Shown: in pieces, positions 35,081-44,806 of the stretch
Position numbering within the stretch: position 1 is the first letter of the stretch
Layout: each line of letters starts with the position of its first letter
Assembly (NCBI RefSeq): GCF_001677435.1
Contig: NZ_CP016268.1
Location: 1,663,001-1,727,000 of the forward strand
Length of the DNA: 64,000 bases
Direction of reading: 5' to 3'
DNA from: Woeseia oceani
Lineage (GTDB): Bacteria > Pseudomonadota > Gammaproteobacteria > Steroidobacterales > Woeseiaceae
The notes under the pieces: generated by a model
Database searches by the model: none
Told to the model about the DNA's origin: nothing
The model's input: the letters and a program-made list of their open reading frames with translations, nothing else
Made by a program: the position numbers and the translations under genes

Positions 35081-36163
35081 ATGAATCATGGCTTACGAGC
35101 GAGCTGCGCGGCAATAGTGCTCATCCTGCTTTCGACTTCAGGAGTTTCGGCGGAATTTGCGTCGCAGGACCGGATTACATTCGAAGGCGACTTCCGGCTG
35201 CGCTATGAGAATATCGATGCCGAGGGCAGCCCGCAGGTCGATCGCAGCCGGCTCCGCGCCCGATTCGGGTTTGCGGCCAAGGTGGCTGATGATCTCAAAA
35301 TTGTGCTTGGCGTTGCGACGGGCAATGGCAGTCCTGTGTCCACCAACGTGACTCTGGACGGTGGATTTTCCGCCAAAGACATTACGCTGAACCGCGCTTA
35401 CGTGGACTGGCAGCTCAATGACCAGTGGGCTTTGCACGGTGGCAAAATCAAGAGCCCATGGGTTCGACCTGGCGGTTCTTCATTGATCTGGGATGCCGAC
35501 CTCAATCCGGAAGGCCTGGCCGGTCATTTCAGGAGCGGTGAATACTTTGCGTCATTTGCTGCCTTGTCTGTCGATGCGCGGTCAGCTGCTGACGATTCCC
35601 TGTTGTTTACCGCGCAGGCCGGCCGCAAGTTTCTGCTGTCCGAAAAGCAAACACTGACCGCCGGATTGGGCTACTACGCCTACACCAATACCGTCGGCAG
35701 TACACCGTTTTATGATGGCGCCGCCGCCGGCAACAGCGTTGATCTTGCGGGCAATTACCTGAACGATTACCGGCTGCTTGAATTGTTTGCCGAATACAAG
35801 ACCATGCTGAATGACTTGCCAGTAACCGTGTACGCGGATGTTGTGCAGAACACGGCCGTCAGTGTTGAAGATACGGGCTATGCAATCGGCGTGGCCTTCG
35901 GTAGCGCCAATGCGCCTGGCAAATCACAGTTCGCGTACGCATGGCATGACACCGAGGCTGATGCGGTCGTGGGAACGTATAACGATTCGGACTTTGCCAA
36001 TGGCGTTACGGATGCCGCTGGCCATTTCATCAAAGCGAAATACGCGATACGCGACAATGTGAAGCTGGGCGGTACGTTAATCATTGCCCGGCACGGTGGA
36101 TATACGGGTGATGAACGCGACTACGACCGGATCATGATTGATCTGGAGTTTGAATTCGAATAA
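35081..36163 (+). CDS. Outer-membrane porin, predicted phosphate-regulated
   Basis: 360 residues. A signal peptide (about 1-24, cleavage near VSA-EFA) is followed by alternating amphipathic strands typical of a beta-barrel: RLRYENIDAEG, RLRARFGFAAKVADDLKIVLGVATG, AYVDWQLNDQWALHGGKI, and a C-terminal strand DRIMIDLEFEFE. It resembles the 'putative porin' family (Porin_5) more than OprP/PhoE; substrate is not determined by sequence. The triple Pho box and position between phoR and phoU point to phosphate or phosphate-ester uptake. ATG 35081 is chosen; an upstream GTG/CTG extension would lengthen the signal peptide. Confidence 0.82.
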   Translation: MNHGLRASCAAIVLILLSTSGVSAEFASQDRITFEGDFRLRYENIDAEGSPQVDRSRLRARFGFAAKVADDLKIVLGVATGNGSPVSTNVTLDGGFSAKDITLNRAYVDWQLNDQWALHGGKIKSPWVRPGGSSLIWDADLNPEGLAGHFRSGEYFASFAALSVDARSAADDSLLFTAQAGRKFLLSEKQTLTAGLGYYAYTNTVGSTPFYDGAAAGNSVDLAGNYLNDYRLLELFAEYKTMLNDLPVTVYADVVQNTAVSVEDTGYAIGVAFGSANAPGKSQFAYAWHDTEADAVVGTYNDSDFANGVTDAAGHFIKAKYAIRDNVKLGGTLIIARHGGYTGDERDYDRIMIDLEFEFE

Positions 36164-36228
36164 GCCGAGGCTTGCCAAGTCGTTCGTGATCCGTCATCGT
36201 CCGACATTATTAAAAGGGTTAATCAGTG

Positions 36229-36930
36229 ATGCAGACGTCAGACCTTAGCGATCATATTTCTCAGCGTTATAACAAAGACCTGGAAGACCTGCGCAACAAT
36301 GTGTTGCAAATGGGTGGACTGGTTGAGACACAATTGTCGCTGGCGATAACCGCGATAGTGACTGGCGATAGTGAGCTGGGATTGCAGGTTGCGAACGACG
36401 ACTACAAAGTCAACAAGCTGGAAGTGCTCATCGATGAGGAATGCAATCGACTTCTCGCTACACGTTCACCCGCAGCGGGCGATCTGCGGCTTATCGTCGC
36501 CATCATCAAGACCATAACGGACCTGGAACGTATCGGTGACGAGGCCGAGAAGATCGGTTACCTCGCGTCCAAGCTGGCGGAGATGGATAGGCCGGCCGAT
36601 TCCTACCGTGAGTTGAAGAGCCTCGGCAATCACGTGCTGCAGATGGTACGGGATGCAATGAACGCGTTCGCCAGGCTGGATGTCGCAGCGAGCTATGCCG
36701 TGGTTCGCGAGGATGAAGATGTTGACGAAGAGTACGACGCCATTACCCGGCAAGCGATTACCTTCATGATGGAAGACGCCCGCAGTATCAGGCGGGTCAT
36801 GAATGTCACCTGGTCGGCGAGAGCGCTTGAGCGCATCGGCGATCATGCCAAGAATATCTGTGAGTACGTCATATACATGGTTGAGGGCCGCGACGTACGT
36901 CATACCGAGATCGCGCAGGACGCCGAATGA
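36229..36930 (+). CDS. phoU: Phosphate signalling protein PhoU
   Basis: 233 residues of all-helical PhoU repeats: RYNKDLEDLRNNVLQMGGLVETQL, then two E/DxxxD metal-type motifs (TDLERIGDEAEKI and ARALERIGDHAKNICEYVIYM). PhoU links the Pst transporter to PhoR and represses the Pho regulon when phosphate is plentiful. GTG 36226 directly precedes ATG 36229; AAAAGGG upstream serves either. Unlike in E. coli, it is not downstream of pstB but of the porin. Its stop overlaps dsbB by 4 nt. Confidence 0.95.
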   Translation: MQTSDLSDHISQRYNKDLEDLRNNVLQMGGLVETQLSLAITAIVTGDSELGLQVANDDYKVNKLEVLIDEECNRLLATRSPAAGDLRLIVAIIKTITDLERIGDEAEKIGYLASKLAEMDRPADSYRELKSLGNHVLQMVRDAMNAFARLDVAASYAVVREDEDVDEEYDAITRQAITFMMEDARSIRRVMNVTWSARALERIGDHAKNICEYVIYMVEGRDVRHTEIAQDAE

Positions 36931-37442
36931 TGGGCAAGTTGGGCAGCCGATACTTGAATCTCGCCGGTGCACTGGCTTGTACCGCGATGATGGCGTACGC
37001 CTTGTACGCGGAACACAAGCTGCTGCTGACGCCGTGCCCGATGTGTGTGTTCCAGCGTTTGGCGACCGTCGCGCTGGGCATCGTCTTTCTGGTCGCCGCG
37101 ATTCAGAATCCGTCAGGGTGGGGGCGTCGCGTGTCTGCCGCCGGCATATTGCTCGCGGCGGGCGCAGGAATCAGCGTCGCCGGCTGGCATGTCTGGTTGC
37201 AAAACCTGCCCGCGGACGAGGTACCTGCCTGCGGCCCGGGCTTCGACTACATTATTGATTCGTTCCCGCTGCTCGATGCCCTGAAAGTCATATTCTCCGG
37301 TTCCGGGGAATGCGCCGAGATCGACTGGTTGTTTCTTGGCCTGACCATGCCTGCCTGGGTTGCGATCTGTTTCGTTTGCCTGTTGACTTACGGGCTCTGG
37401 GTCAACCTGCGCCGCACCGGGCCGGACAACGCACTGGCGTAA
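36927..37442 (+). CDS. dsbB: Disulfide bond oxidoreductase DsbB
   Basis: 171 residues with four membrane helices and both redox pairs: Cys37-x-x-Cys40 (CPMCVFQR) in the first periplasmic loop and Cys102/Cys129 in the second. It passes electrons from DsbA to quinone. The overlap ATGATGG with the phoU stop makes translation coupled, an unexpected pairing. It converges with dapE, whose stop is 13 bp away. Confidence 0.93.
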   Translation: MMGKLGSRYLNLAGALACTAMMAYALYAEHKLLLTPCPMCVFQRLATVALGIVFLVAAIQNPSGWGRRVSAAGILLAAGAGISVAGWHVWLQNLPADEVPACGPGFDYIIDSFPLLDALKVIFSGSGECAEIDWLFLGLTMPAWVAICFVCLLTYGLWVNLRRTGPDNALA

Positions 37443-37455
37443 GCGGCGGCCGGTC

Positions 37456-38628
37456 TCAGGCCTCCGGCAGCAACAGTCGTTCGATCACCCGGCGGTAGAT
37501 TGCGGTAAGTTCTGGCAGGTCGGCGAGGCGTACATGTTCGTTGACCTTGTGAATGGAATCGTTGACGACGCCGAGTTCGACGACGTCCGCGCCCGCGGGC
37601 GAAATGAAACGACCGTCCGATGTGCCACCACCGGTAGACAGTTCGGTCACGGTTCCTGTCACTTCCTCGATGGCTGCTGATACCGCGTCGGTAAGTTTGC
37701 CCGGCGCTGTCAGGAACGGTTCCCCGGACAAATGCCACTTCAGATCGTAATCAATGTCGTAGCGGCTGAAAATTTCCTCGACGCGGTCTTGCAGAGATTG
37801 AAAGGTCCATTCTGTCGAGTAGCGAAAATTAAAGCGGGCCGAAAGTGACGATGGCGTGACGTTAACAGCGCCGGCACCGGCTTCAAGTTTCACCACCTGA
37901 AAACTGGTCGGCGGAAAATGCGCATTCCCTTCGTCCCAGACCGTGTTGTGAAGTTCGGCGAGTACTGGCGCAAACCGGCGTATCGGGTTGTCGGCAAGTT
38001 GCGGATAGGCCACGTGGCCTTGCACGCCGTGCACTGTAAGAATGCCGCTCAGTGATCCGCGCCGACCGTTGCGGACGGTGTCACCCAGGGTGTTCAGGCT
38101 GGAGGGTTCGCCAAGCACGCACCAGTCGATGGACTCACCCCGGGCGCTCAGGGTTTCGACCACTTTCAACGTGCCATTGCGCGCCGGGCCTTCTTCGTCG
38201 CTGGTGATGAGCATGGCTATGCTACCCGCGTGCTCCGGGTGCGCGGCAACGAATTGTTCGATGGCGACGATCATCGCTGCAAGCCCGCACTTCATATCGG
38301 CTGCACCACGGGCATAGAGATTGCCATCGCGGATTTCGGGTACGAATGGGTCGGACAGCCATTGGCTGTCATCGCCGGGCGGGACGACATCGGTATGCCC
38401 GGCAAAGCACAGCAGTGGCCCCGAATCACCGCGGCGCGCCCAGAGGTTGCTCACTTCCGCGAATGGCATGGATTCACAGCTGAAACCGGCGGCGCTGAGG
38501 CGGGCGGCCAGCAGTTCCTGACAGCCGGCGTCGTCAGGGGTTACGGACGCTCGTTGCAGCAGGTCCCACAGTAATGTGACAGTCGGGTCGCTTGCGGGGC
38601 AAGGGGTGTGCGGCTGGGCGGGATTCAT
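37456..38628 (-). CDS. dapE: Succinyl-diaminopimelate desuccinylase DapE
   Basis: 390 residues, an M20 metallopeptidase. Metal ligands are visible in [12 protein letters not shown] and [12 protein letters not shown], with the general base in [13 protein letters not shown]. The dimerisation domain follows (about 190-300). It hydrolyses N-succinyl-LL-diaminopimelate in lysine and peptidoglycan precursor synthesis. It lies on the - strand inside the Pho locus. In E. coli the ArsC-like yffB precedes dapE, whereas here the ArsC-like gene follows dapD. Confidence 0.94.
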   Translation of the reverse strand: MNPAQPHTPCPASDPTVTLLWDLLQRASVTPDDAGCQELLAARLSAAGFSCESMPFAEVSNLWARRGDSGPLLCFAGHTDVVPPGDDSQWLSDPFVPEIRDGNLYARGAADMKCGLAAMIVAIEQFVAAHPEHAGSIAMLITSDEEGPARNGTLKVVETLSARGESIDWCVLGEPSSLNTLGDTVRNGRRGSLSGILTVHGVQGHVAYPQLADNPIRRFAPVLAELHNTVWDEGNAHFPPTSFQVVKLEAGAGAVNVTPSSLSARFNFRYSTEWTFQSLQDRVEEIFSRYDIDYDLKWHLSGEPFLTAPGKLTDAVSAAIEEVTGTVTELSTGGGTSDGRFISPAGADVVELGVVNDSIHKVNEHVRLADLPELTAIYRRVIERLLLPEA

Positions 38629-38664
38629 CGTCTTATTGCTAACCTTTATGTGTCAAAAAATGTC

Positions 38665-38682
38665 TTAAATATCAATATTTAA
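38665..38682. repeat. AT-rich perfect palindrome between dapE and pstS
   Basis: TTAAATAT-CA-ATATTTAA is an 8+2+8 perfect inverted repeat in the 170-bp divergent region. It is 37 bp from dapE and about 117 bp from pstS, and has operator-like symmetry. Confidence 0.5.
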
Positions 38683-38717
38683 TGGGGGTCGGGCCGATCT
38701 CTGGAGTCCCGCAGGCG

Positions 38718-38739
38718 GTTGCAACAAATTCGTAACAAA
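38718..38739 (+). promoter_or_regulatory. Candidate Pho box of pstS
   Basis: Two consecutive 11-bp units, GTTGCAACAAA and TTCGTAACAAA (8/11 identical), carry the 11-bp phase and A-rich spacer of PhoB sites, but the half-sites diverge from CTGTCAT. They lie 60 bp upstream of the pstS start, the position where a Pho box is expected. Confidence 0.4.
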
Positions 38740-38798
38740 CGGCGTTTAAGCTGTGCGCCACAAGTATGACTGTTCCTGAATGTGTCCGGAGGTTGACC

Positions 38799-39863
38799 GT
38801 GGCAAAGAGAAGCACAGCGCTGGCATTGCTGGCAAGCGCAACACTGATTTCGACGTGGGTACCCGATGTGAATGCGCAGTCCGCCAGGGACTACGTTTAT
38901 ATCGTCGGCTCCAGCACGGTTTATCCGTTTTCTACTGTAGTTGCCGAACGATTCGGTCGCGGCGGCAGTTTCAAAACGCCGAAAGTAGAGTCGACCGGCA
39001 CTGGCGGTGGTATGAAGTTGTTTTGTGATGGTGTCGGTGTTGCCTATCCGGATATCAGCAATGCATCGCGCGCGATTAAACAGTCAGAAATTGACCGTTG
39101 CGCGGCGAACGGTGTCGATGAAATCGTCGAGGTCAGGATTGGCTACGATGGAATTGTGATAGCCAATTCGGTCAATGCAGAAGCTGCCGAGTTTACCCGC
39201 CGAGTGATATATCTGGCACTCGCGAAGGAAGTACCGGGCGATGTGGAGGGGCAGTTGATCCCGAACCCTTACACGCGTTGGAACGAGATCGATCCGAACA
39301 TGCCGAACAGCAAGATCGAAGTGCTGGGTCCGCCGCCGACCTCAGGTACGCGTGATGCGTTCGTGGAGCTGGGGATGGAAGGCGGTTGCAAGACTGTTCC
39401 CTGGATTGCCGCACTCGCTAAGACGGACAGCAATCGATTCAAGGCTATTTGCCACACGGTTCGCGAAGATGGAGCCTACGTCGAGGCTGGCGAGAATGAC
39501 AACCTGATTGTCCAGAAACTGGAAGCAAACCCGGCAGCATTCGGTGTGTTCGGTTTCAGTTTTCTGGATCAGAACGCCGAGAAAGTGCAGGGCGCCACCG
39601 TCGACGGCGCGGAACCGACGTTCGAGGCTATTGCGGACGGCCGTTATCCCGTTTCACGGCCGCTGTACTTTTACGCGAAAAAAGCACATGTCGATGTAAT
39701 CCCGGGTCTGCGCGGCTTCTTGCGGGAATTCACCAGTGAGCGCGCCTGGGGTGATGACGGCTATTTGTCCTATCGCGGTCTGATACCGATGCCGGAAGAA
39801 GAGCGCAGTGATATTGCGGCGGCGGTACATGCGTTGACGCCATTGTCCGTAGCCAGTCATTAG
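38799..39863 (+). CDS. pstS: Phosphate ABC transporter substrate-binding protein PstS
   Basis: 354 residues from GTG 38799, preceded by GGAGG at 6-nt spacing; the upstream ATG 38766 has no RBS and would bury the signal peptide. Signal sequence about 1-26 (ALALLASATLISTWVPDVNAQS). Phosphate-loop motifs: GSSTVYPFS, STGTGGGMKLFCDG, ISNASRAIKQSE and TSGTRDAF. It is the periplasmic high-affinity phosphate binder feeding PstCAB. It is followed by a 100-bp gap with a strong hairpin. Confidence 0.92.
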   Translation: MAKRSTALALLASATLISTWVPDVNAQSARDYVYIVGSSTVYPFSTVVAERFGRGGSFKTPKVESTGTGGGMKLFCDGVGVAYPDISNASRAIKQSEIDRCAANGVDEIVEVRIGYDGIVIANSVNAEAAEFTRRVIYLALAKEVPGDVEGQLIPNPYTRWNEIDPNMPNSKIEVLGPPPTSGTRDAFVELGMEGGCKTVPWIAALAKTDSNRFKAICHTVREDGAYVEAGENDNLIVQKLEANPAAFGVFGFSFLDQNAEKVQGATVDGAEPTFEAIADGRYPVSRPLYFYAKKAHVDVIPGLRGFLREFTSERAWGDDGYLSYRGLIPMPEEERSDIAAAVHALTPLSVASH

Positions 39864-39885
39864 CGACTAGAATGCTGCAATCAAT

Positions 39886-39905
39886 AGCCCGGCCGTTGCC
39901 GGGCT
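39886..39905 (+). repeat. Stem-loop between pstS and pstC
   Basis: AGCCCGGC-CGTT-GCCGGGCT is a perfect 8-bp GC-rich stem with a 4-nt loop, 23 bp after pstS. There is no T-run, so it likely stabilises the pstS message and lets the binding protein be made in excess over the membrane parts. Confidence 0.6.
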
Positions 39906-39964
39906 GATTCCACCGGCCAAGGCCATCCTGATCGACCTGACCGACGAACGTGTGTAGCTGAATA

Positions 39965-41353
39965 ATGCAGATGACAACATTGATACTGGTTCTGTCAGGA
40001 ATGGCGTTGCTTGCTTACAGTGCCGGACGTAGCCGCGCATTGGCTTCGGTCGGTGGCCAATCGCGTGTGTTCGATCTGCATTCTTTGCCGGGCTACTACG
40101 GCTATTACACCGCCATGTGGTGTTTGTTACCGGCGCTGGCGGTGATTTTGCTGTGGTTGTTTCTTGAGCCTCGGGTGGTTATGGCGCTGCTCGTGGGGCG
40201 ATTGCCCGAAGTACAACAAAACCTGCCCGCCGGTCAGCTCAGTCTGTTGCTAAACAACATCCAGAACCTCGCCACCGGTGACGTCGTATCGGGTACTGTG
40301 GATGCGGCGCTGGCGGATGCTGCTGAAAAATACCGATCGTACGGCGTGCAGAGCAGGCGTTGGCTCAGCGTGCTGTCACTGGCACTGGCGGCGCTGGGCG
40401 GCTTGTACGCATGGCGGCGCGTACAGCCCAGGTTCAGGGCTCGAAATCGCGTAGAGACCTTGATGGAAGCGCTGCTGATCGCGGCGTCGAGCATTGCGAT
40501 TCTGACGACCCTGGGCATTGTGATGTCGGTGTTGTTCGAGGCTTTGCGCTTTTTCGGTGAAGTTCCCGTCAGCGAATTCCTGTTCGGTACCAACTGGAGT
40601 CCGCAAATGGCCATTCGTGCCGATCAGGTCGGCTCCTCCGGCAGTTTCGGTGCAGTTCCGTTGTTCACTGGCACCTTGCTAATTACCGCGATAGCCATGT
40701 TCGTGGCGGTTCCAATCGGCTTGATGACCGCAATCTACCTCGCTGAGTACGCCAATTCCCGGGTTCGCAATATTGCCAAGCCCTTGCTGGAAATACTGGC
40801 GGGTATTCCGACCGTGGTGTACGGCTTTTTTGCCGCCTTGACAGTGGCACCGGCCATACGGAGTTTTGGCGAGAGTCTGGGATTCAATGTCGCATCGGAA
40901 AGTGCGCTGGCCGCCGGACTCGTTATGGGCATCATGATCATTCCGCTGGTCTCCTCGCTGTCCGATGATGCGATCAACGCGGTGCCGCGCGCCATGCGTG
41001 ACGGAGCACTGGGATTGGGTGCGACGCAGTCGGAAATGATACTGCAGGTCATCTTGCCTGCCGCGTTACCCGGCATCGTTGGCGGCATCTTGCTGGCCGT
41101 CTCGCGCGCGATAGGCGAAACGATGATCGTGGTCATGGCAGCTGGACTGGCTGCCAATCTGACCGCGAATCCTTTTGAAGCGGTGACTACCGTTACCGTG
41201 CAAATCGTCACGTTGCTGGTCGGTGATCAGGAGTTCGACAGCGCCAAGACACTCGCGGCATTTGCGCTGGGACTGATGTTGTTCGTGGTGACGCTGGCGT
41301 TAAACGTCATCGGACTGAAAGTGGTTCGCAAATACCGGGAGGAGTACGACTGA
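39965..41353 (+). CDS. pstC: Phosphate ABC transporter permease PstC
   Basis: 462 residues, longer than the roughly 320 of E. coli PstC because of an N-terminal half with two or three extra membrane helices and a periplasmic loop (about 1-165). The permease domain follows with the EAA-type loop DAINAVPRAMRDGALGLGATQSEMI. Long PstC forms of this type exist in several proteobacteria. ATG 39965 or 39971 may be used. Its stop shares one base with pstA (TGATG). Confidence 0.93.
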   Translation: MQMTTLILVLSGMALLAYSAGRSRALASVGGQSRVFDLHSLPGYYGYYTAMWCLLPALAVILLWLFLEPRVVMALLVGRLPEVQQNLPAGQLSLLLNNIQNLATGDVVSGTVDAALADAAEKYRSYGVQSRRWLSVLSLALAALGGLYAWRRVQPRFRARNRVETLMEALLIAASSIAILTTLGIVMSVLFEALRFFGEVPVSEFLFGTNWSPQMAIRADQVGSSGSFGAVPLFTGTLLITAIAMFVAVPIGLMTAIYLAEYANSRVRNIAKPLLEILAGIPTVVYGFFAALTVAPAIRSFGESLGFNVASESALAAGLVMGIMIIPLVSSLSDDAINAVPRAMRDGALGLGATQSEMILQVILPAALPGIVGGILLAVSRAIGETMIVVMAAGLAANLTANPFEAVTTVTVQIVTLLVGDQEFDSAKTLAAFALGLMLFVVTLALNVIGLKVVRKYREEYD

Positions 41354-42630
41354 TGGGTGACTGGAGCGACTCCCGCAAGAAAGTGGAGGCTGGCCTCGCG
41401 CGCCGCTATCGCAAGAACCGCCTGCTGCATTTTGGCGGATTGCTGGCAACGTTTTTCGGCGTGGCCTTCTTGCTGGTGTTCTTTGCCTCGGTCGGTCTCA
41501 AAGGCGCCTCTGCGTTTCAACAGAGCTACGCCTCTCTCGACATTGAGTTTTCCCGCGACGATCTGGCACCGGCAGGCGAACTGGACCTCGAGTTCGCGGA
41601 TTTTGACGCCGTTGTGCGTAAAGCGTTGCAAGAGCAGTTTCCGGACGTGAAGGACCGGCGCGCCCGGCGGGACCTTAATCGGCTGATCAGCGTCGGTGCG
41701 GCCTACGAATTGCGTGACTTGCTGGAAGCACATCCGGAATATCTCGGCACCCGGCGAACGGTGTGGCTGCCGGTTACAGCCGATGTGGACATGGTCGTTA
41801 AAGGCAGTATCGACCGCGACCTCGATGAAGCGCAACGGCAAGTCAATGATCGGCAACTGGCGTGGATTGATTTCCTGCTCGCGGAAGAACGCATAGAAAA
41901 GCGCTTTAATACTGCGCTGTTTTCGAATGGCGATTCGCGTGAACCGGAGCTGGCTGGCATAAAAGGCGCACTGATGGGGACCTTCTACATGCTGGTCGTG
42001 ACCATCGTGCTGGCATTCCCGATTGGCGCCGCGGCCGCTGTCTATCTCGAGGAATTTGCGCCCAGGAATCGCTGGTCCGATCTTATTGAGGTCAATATCA
42101 ATAACCTTGCTGCCGTGCCGTCTATTGTATTCGGTTTGCTCGGTTTGGCCGTGTTCATAAACTGGCTGTCATTGCCGCGCTCGGCGCCCCTGGTCGGTGG
42201 TCTCGTGCTGGCTTTGCTCACATTGCCGGTCATCATTATTGCGGCCCGCGCCGCGATCAAGTCGGTGCCACCTTCGATACGCGAAGCGGCGCTGGGTTTG
42301 GGTGCATCGCGGATGCAGGTCGTGACCCATCACGTCTTGCCGTTGGCTATGCCCGGCATGCTAACCGGCGCTATTATCGGCATGAGTCGTGCGCTGGGTG
42401 AGTCAGCGCCGCTGTTGATGATCGGCATGATTGCTTTCATAGTTGACGTGCCGGCCGGGTTTACCGATCCCGCTACGGCATTGCCGGTACAGATTTACTT
42501 GTGGGCGGACAGCCCGGAGCGGGCATTTGCAGAACGCACGTCCGCCGCAATTATAGTGTTGCTCGGCTTTTTGCTGGTGATGAACCTGACGGCGGTCATC
42601 ATGCGCAAGCGGGTGGAGCGACAGTGGTGA
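41353..42630 (+). CDS. pstA: Phosphate ABC transporter permease PstA (with DUF3333-type N-terminus)
   Basis: 425 residues: one N-terminal membrane helix (about 28-48), a long periplasmic region (about 50-195, matching the DUF3333 extension found on large PstA proteins), then the permease with the EAA loop [24 protein letters not shown]. It pairs with PstC to form the channel. The start overlaps pstC by one base and its stop overlaps the pstB GTG by 4 nt. Confidence 0.93.
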   Translation: MGDWSDSRKKVEAGLARRYRKNRLLHFGGLLATFFGVAFLLVFFASVGLKGASAFQQSYASLDIEFSRDDLAPAGELDLEFADFDAVVRKALQEQFPDVKDRRARRDLNRLISVGAAYELRDLLEAHPEYLGTRRTVWLPVTADVDMVVKGSIDRDLDEAQRQVNDRQLAWIDFLLAEERIEKRFNTALFSNGDSREPELAGIKGALMGTFYMLVVTIVLAFPIGAAAAVYLEEFAPRNRWSDLIEVNINNLAAVPSIVFGLLGLAVFINWLSLPRSAPLVGGLVLALLTLPVIIIAARAAIKSVPPSIREAALGLGASRMQVVTHHVLPLAMPGMLTGAIIGMSRALGESAPLLMIGMIAFIVDVPAGFTDPATALPVQIYLWADSPERAFAERTSAAIIVLLGFLLVMNLTAVIMRKRVERQW

Positions 42631-43592
42631 AGGCCGGACAAAACGGGAACAAGCCGATGGTGGGCAACGCAGTGAAGAGAGTTCAGTTTGATGACGACCG
42701 ACAGGTGGACGATTTGCCCGTAAAGGATCAGGACGCGAACAACAGTTCAGCAGCGGCGGAAACAGACGACGCGGCTTATGCCAAAGAGCGGTTCGCCGCG
42801 CCGGATGCCGCGACTGTCGGCACAGTTGAAAGTGCGGACTCGAACATGTCCGCACGGGACGTTAACGTCTGGTACGGCGACATCCATGCGATTCAGGGCG
42901 TCACGCTGGAGATTGGTCGTAACGAGGTTATCGCGCTGATTGGGCCTTCAGGGTGTGGCAAATCCACCTTCCTTCGTTGTCTTAATCGCATGAATGATAC
43001 GATCGAGTCAGCGCGTGTGACCGGCCAGATTCTACTGGACGGTCAGGACATCTACAGTAAAGATATTGATCCGGTAGCGTTGCGCGCACGCGTAGGCATG
43101 GTTTTTCAGAAGCCGAACCCGTTCCCGAAGAGCATTTACGACAATGTTGCCTACGGTCCGCGAATTCACGGGCTGGCTGCGAGTCGTGCGGAACTGGATG
43201 ACATCGTCCACGGCAGTCTGGAACGAGCGGGATTGTTAAAGGAAGTGCGCGACAGAATTGATGAGCCGGGAACCAGTTTGTCCGGCGGTCAGCAACAGCG
43301 ATTGTGTATCGCGCGCACCATTGCGGTTAACCCGGAAGTCATCCTGATGGACGAGCCCTGTTCAGCGCTTGATCCTATCGCGACAGCCCGTATTGAGGAC
43401 CTGATCGATGAGTTGTCGCAAAACTATGCCATCGTCATCGTTACGCATTCGATGCAACAAGCGGCGCGGGTTTCGCAACGTGTCGCGTATTTTCATCTGG
43501 GTCGGCTCGTGGAAGTGGACGAGACGGACCGGGTTTTCACCAATCCGCGCCACAAGCTGACCGAAGACTACATTACGGGCCGCTTCGGCTAG
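42627..43592 (+). CDS. pstB: Phosphate ABC transporter ATPase PstB, with acidic N-terminal extension
   Basis: 321 residues from GTG 42627, overlapping pstA. The ATPase core begins near residue 75 ([18 protein letters not shown]) with Walker A GPSGCGKS, signature [15 protein letters not shown] and Walker [14 protein letters not shown], all as in PstB. The first 73 residues are acidic and low complexity ([20 protein letters not shown]...), absent from E. coli PstB. Alternative starts are ATG 42657 and ATG 42846; the last would give a standard-length PstB but leave 215 bp unexplained. It converges with the ArsC-like gene, stops overlapping by 4 nt. Confidence 0.9.
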   Translation: MKAGQNGNKPMVGNAVKRVQFDDDRQVDDLPVKDQDANNSSAAAETDDAAYAKERFAAPDAATVGTVESADSNMSARDVNVWYGDIHAIQGVTLEIGRNEVIALIGPSGCGKSTFLRCLNRMNDTIESARVTGQILLDGQDIYSKDIDPVALRARVGMVFQKPNPFPKSIYDNVAYGPRIHGLAASRAELDDIVHGSLERAGLLKEVRDRIDEPGTSLSGGQQQRLCIARTIAVNPEVILMDEPCSALDPIATARIEDLIDELSQNYAIVIVTHSMQQAARVSQRVAYFHLGRLVEVDETDRVFTNPRHKLTEDYITGRFG

Positions 43593-43966
43593 CGACCGTC
43601 CTTCTTGAACACGCGGGCATAGCCGTCGGCTGAAAAGCCGACACCTGTGAATTTGCCACGCTCAAGCACCGGTCGTTTGACCAGCGTGGAGTTCTCGAGC
43701 ATCAGGGCAATTGCCCGCGCCTTGGTCAGGTTTTCCCGGTCCATTTCCGGGATTCGTCGCCAGGTCAAACTGCGCTTGTTCAGCAATTTTTCCCAGCCAA
43801 GGTTATCGCTCCAGCGTTCGAGCATTTGTACCTCGAGTCCGTCCTGACGCAGATCGTGGAACTGGTATTCGATGTCATGTTCTTCGAGCCATCGTTGTGC
43901 TGATTTGCACGAATCGCAACTCGTGATTCCGAATAACTTGAGTACTTTCATGTCTTGTCCGGTCAT
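43589..43966 (-). CDS. ArsC/Spx-family (YffB-like) protein
   Basis: 125 residues with the thioredoxin-like ArsC/Spx fold: [20 protein letters not shown] (CDSC redox-type pair at residues 17-20), FHDLRQDG and a C-terminal [20 protein letters not shown], where the family often has an Arg that binds oxyanion. Most resembles YffB; true arsenate reductase activity is not implied. The ATG overlaps dapD by 4 nt. ATG at residue 6 is a possible alternative start. Confidence 0.85.
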   Translation of the reverse strand: MTGQDMKVLKLFGITSCDSCKSAQRWLEEHDIEYQFHDLRQDGLEVQMLERWSDNLGWEKLLNKRSLTWRRIPEMDRENLTKARAIALMLENSTLVKRPVLERGKFTGVGFSADGYARVFKKDGR

Positions 43967-44793
43967 TCCTGGCTGGCTAATCTGAGTAACTCGTTCAGGC
44001 CTGTGCGAGCACGTGTCTTGGCGTCAACCTGCTTGACGATGACGGCGCAGTATAACGAATGTGAGCCGTCCGCTGCAGGCAGGTTGCCCGGCACGACGAC
44101 AGAACCGGCGGGTACTCTGCCGTAACTGACAGTGCCCGTTTGCCGATTGTAAATGCGGGTGCTTTGTCCGAGGAATACGCCCATGGATATGACTGAGCCT
44201 TCTTCCACGATAACGCCTTCGACCACTTCGGAACGAGCACCGATAAAGCAGTTGTCCTCAATTATGGTTGGTGTCGCTTGTAGCGGTTCCAGTACGCCAC
44301 CGATACCAACGCCGCCGGAAAGGTGCACGTGTTTGCCAATTTGCGCACAACTGCCAACAGTAGCCCACGTATCCACCATAGTGCCACTGTCGACGTATGC
44401 GCCAATATTGACGTAGCTGGGCATCAGCACGACATCGCGTGCGATGTGGGCACCGTGTCGAACGGTGGCATTCGGCACCACACGAACACCGGCCTCGCGA
44501 AATTGCTCTTCACTGAAATTGTCGTACTTGAGTCCGACCTTGTCGTAATAATTGCCAAGGCTGGTGGGCATGACCCGGTTTTCGTTGAATCGAAAGCTGA
44601 GTAACACGGCTTTTTTCAGCCAATCGTTAACTTGCCACTGCCCATCGCGCTTTTCGGCCACGCGCGCTGCGCCGTTGTCGAGCATGGCAAGTGCATCGCC
44701 CACGGCGGCGCGCAGTTCGGGCGTGTCAAAACCCGCTTCGTCGCGTTGTTCAAAGCCGGTGTTGATGAGGTCTATCAGGGTCTTTTCGGTCAT
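43963..44793 (-). CDS. dapD: Tetrahydrodipicolinate N-succinyltransferase DapD
   Basis: 276 residues, the usual length. An N-terminal helical domain is followed by left-handed beta-helix hexapeptide repeats (about 105-235) with the family text [49 protein letters not shown]. It acylates tetrahydrodipicolinate with succinyl-CoA, two steps before DapE (also in this window) on the lysine/DAP route. It follows glnD by 13 bp. Confidence 0.97.
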   Translation of the reverse strand: MTEKTLIDLINTGFEQRDEAGFDTPELRAAVGDALAMLDNGAARVAEKRDGQWQVNDWLKKAVLLSFRFNENRVMPTSLGNYYDKVGLKYDNFSEEQFREAGVRVVPNATVRHGAHIARDVVLMPSYVNIGAYVDSGTMVDTWATVGSCAQIGKHVHLSGGVGIGGVLEPLQATPTIIEDNCFIGARSEVVEGVIVEEGSVISMGVFLGQSTRIYNRQTGTVSYGRVPAGSVVVPGNLPAADGSHSLYCAVIVKQVDAKTRARTGLNELLRLASQE

Positions 44794-44806
44794 GCTACTT
44801 CCATGT

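Noticed and set aside
36190-36215. Possible Pho box before phoU (CCGTCAT)
   Set aside because: Only one half-site is good; the units 11 bp away on either side match CTGTCAT at 2-3 of 7 positions.
41353-41990. PstA N-terminal region as a separate inserted gene
   Set aside because: The frame is continuous and matches the known long PstA form with a DUF3333-type domain.
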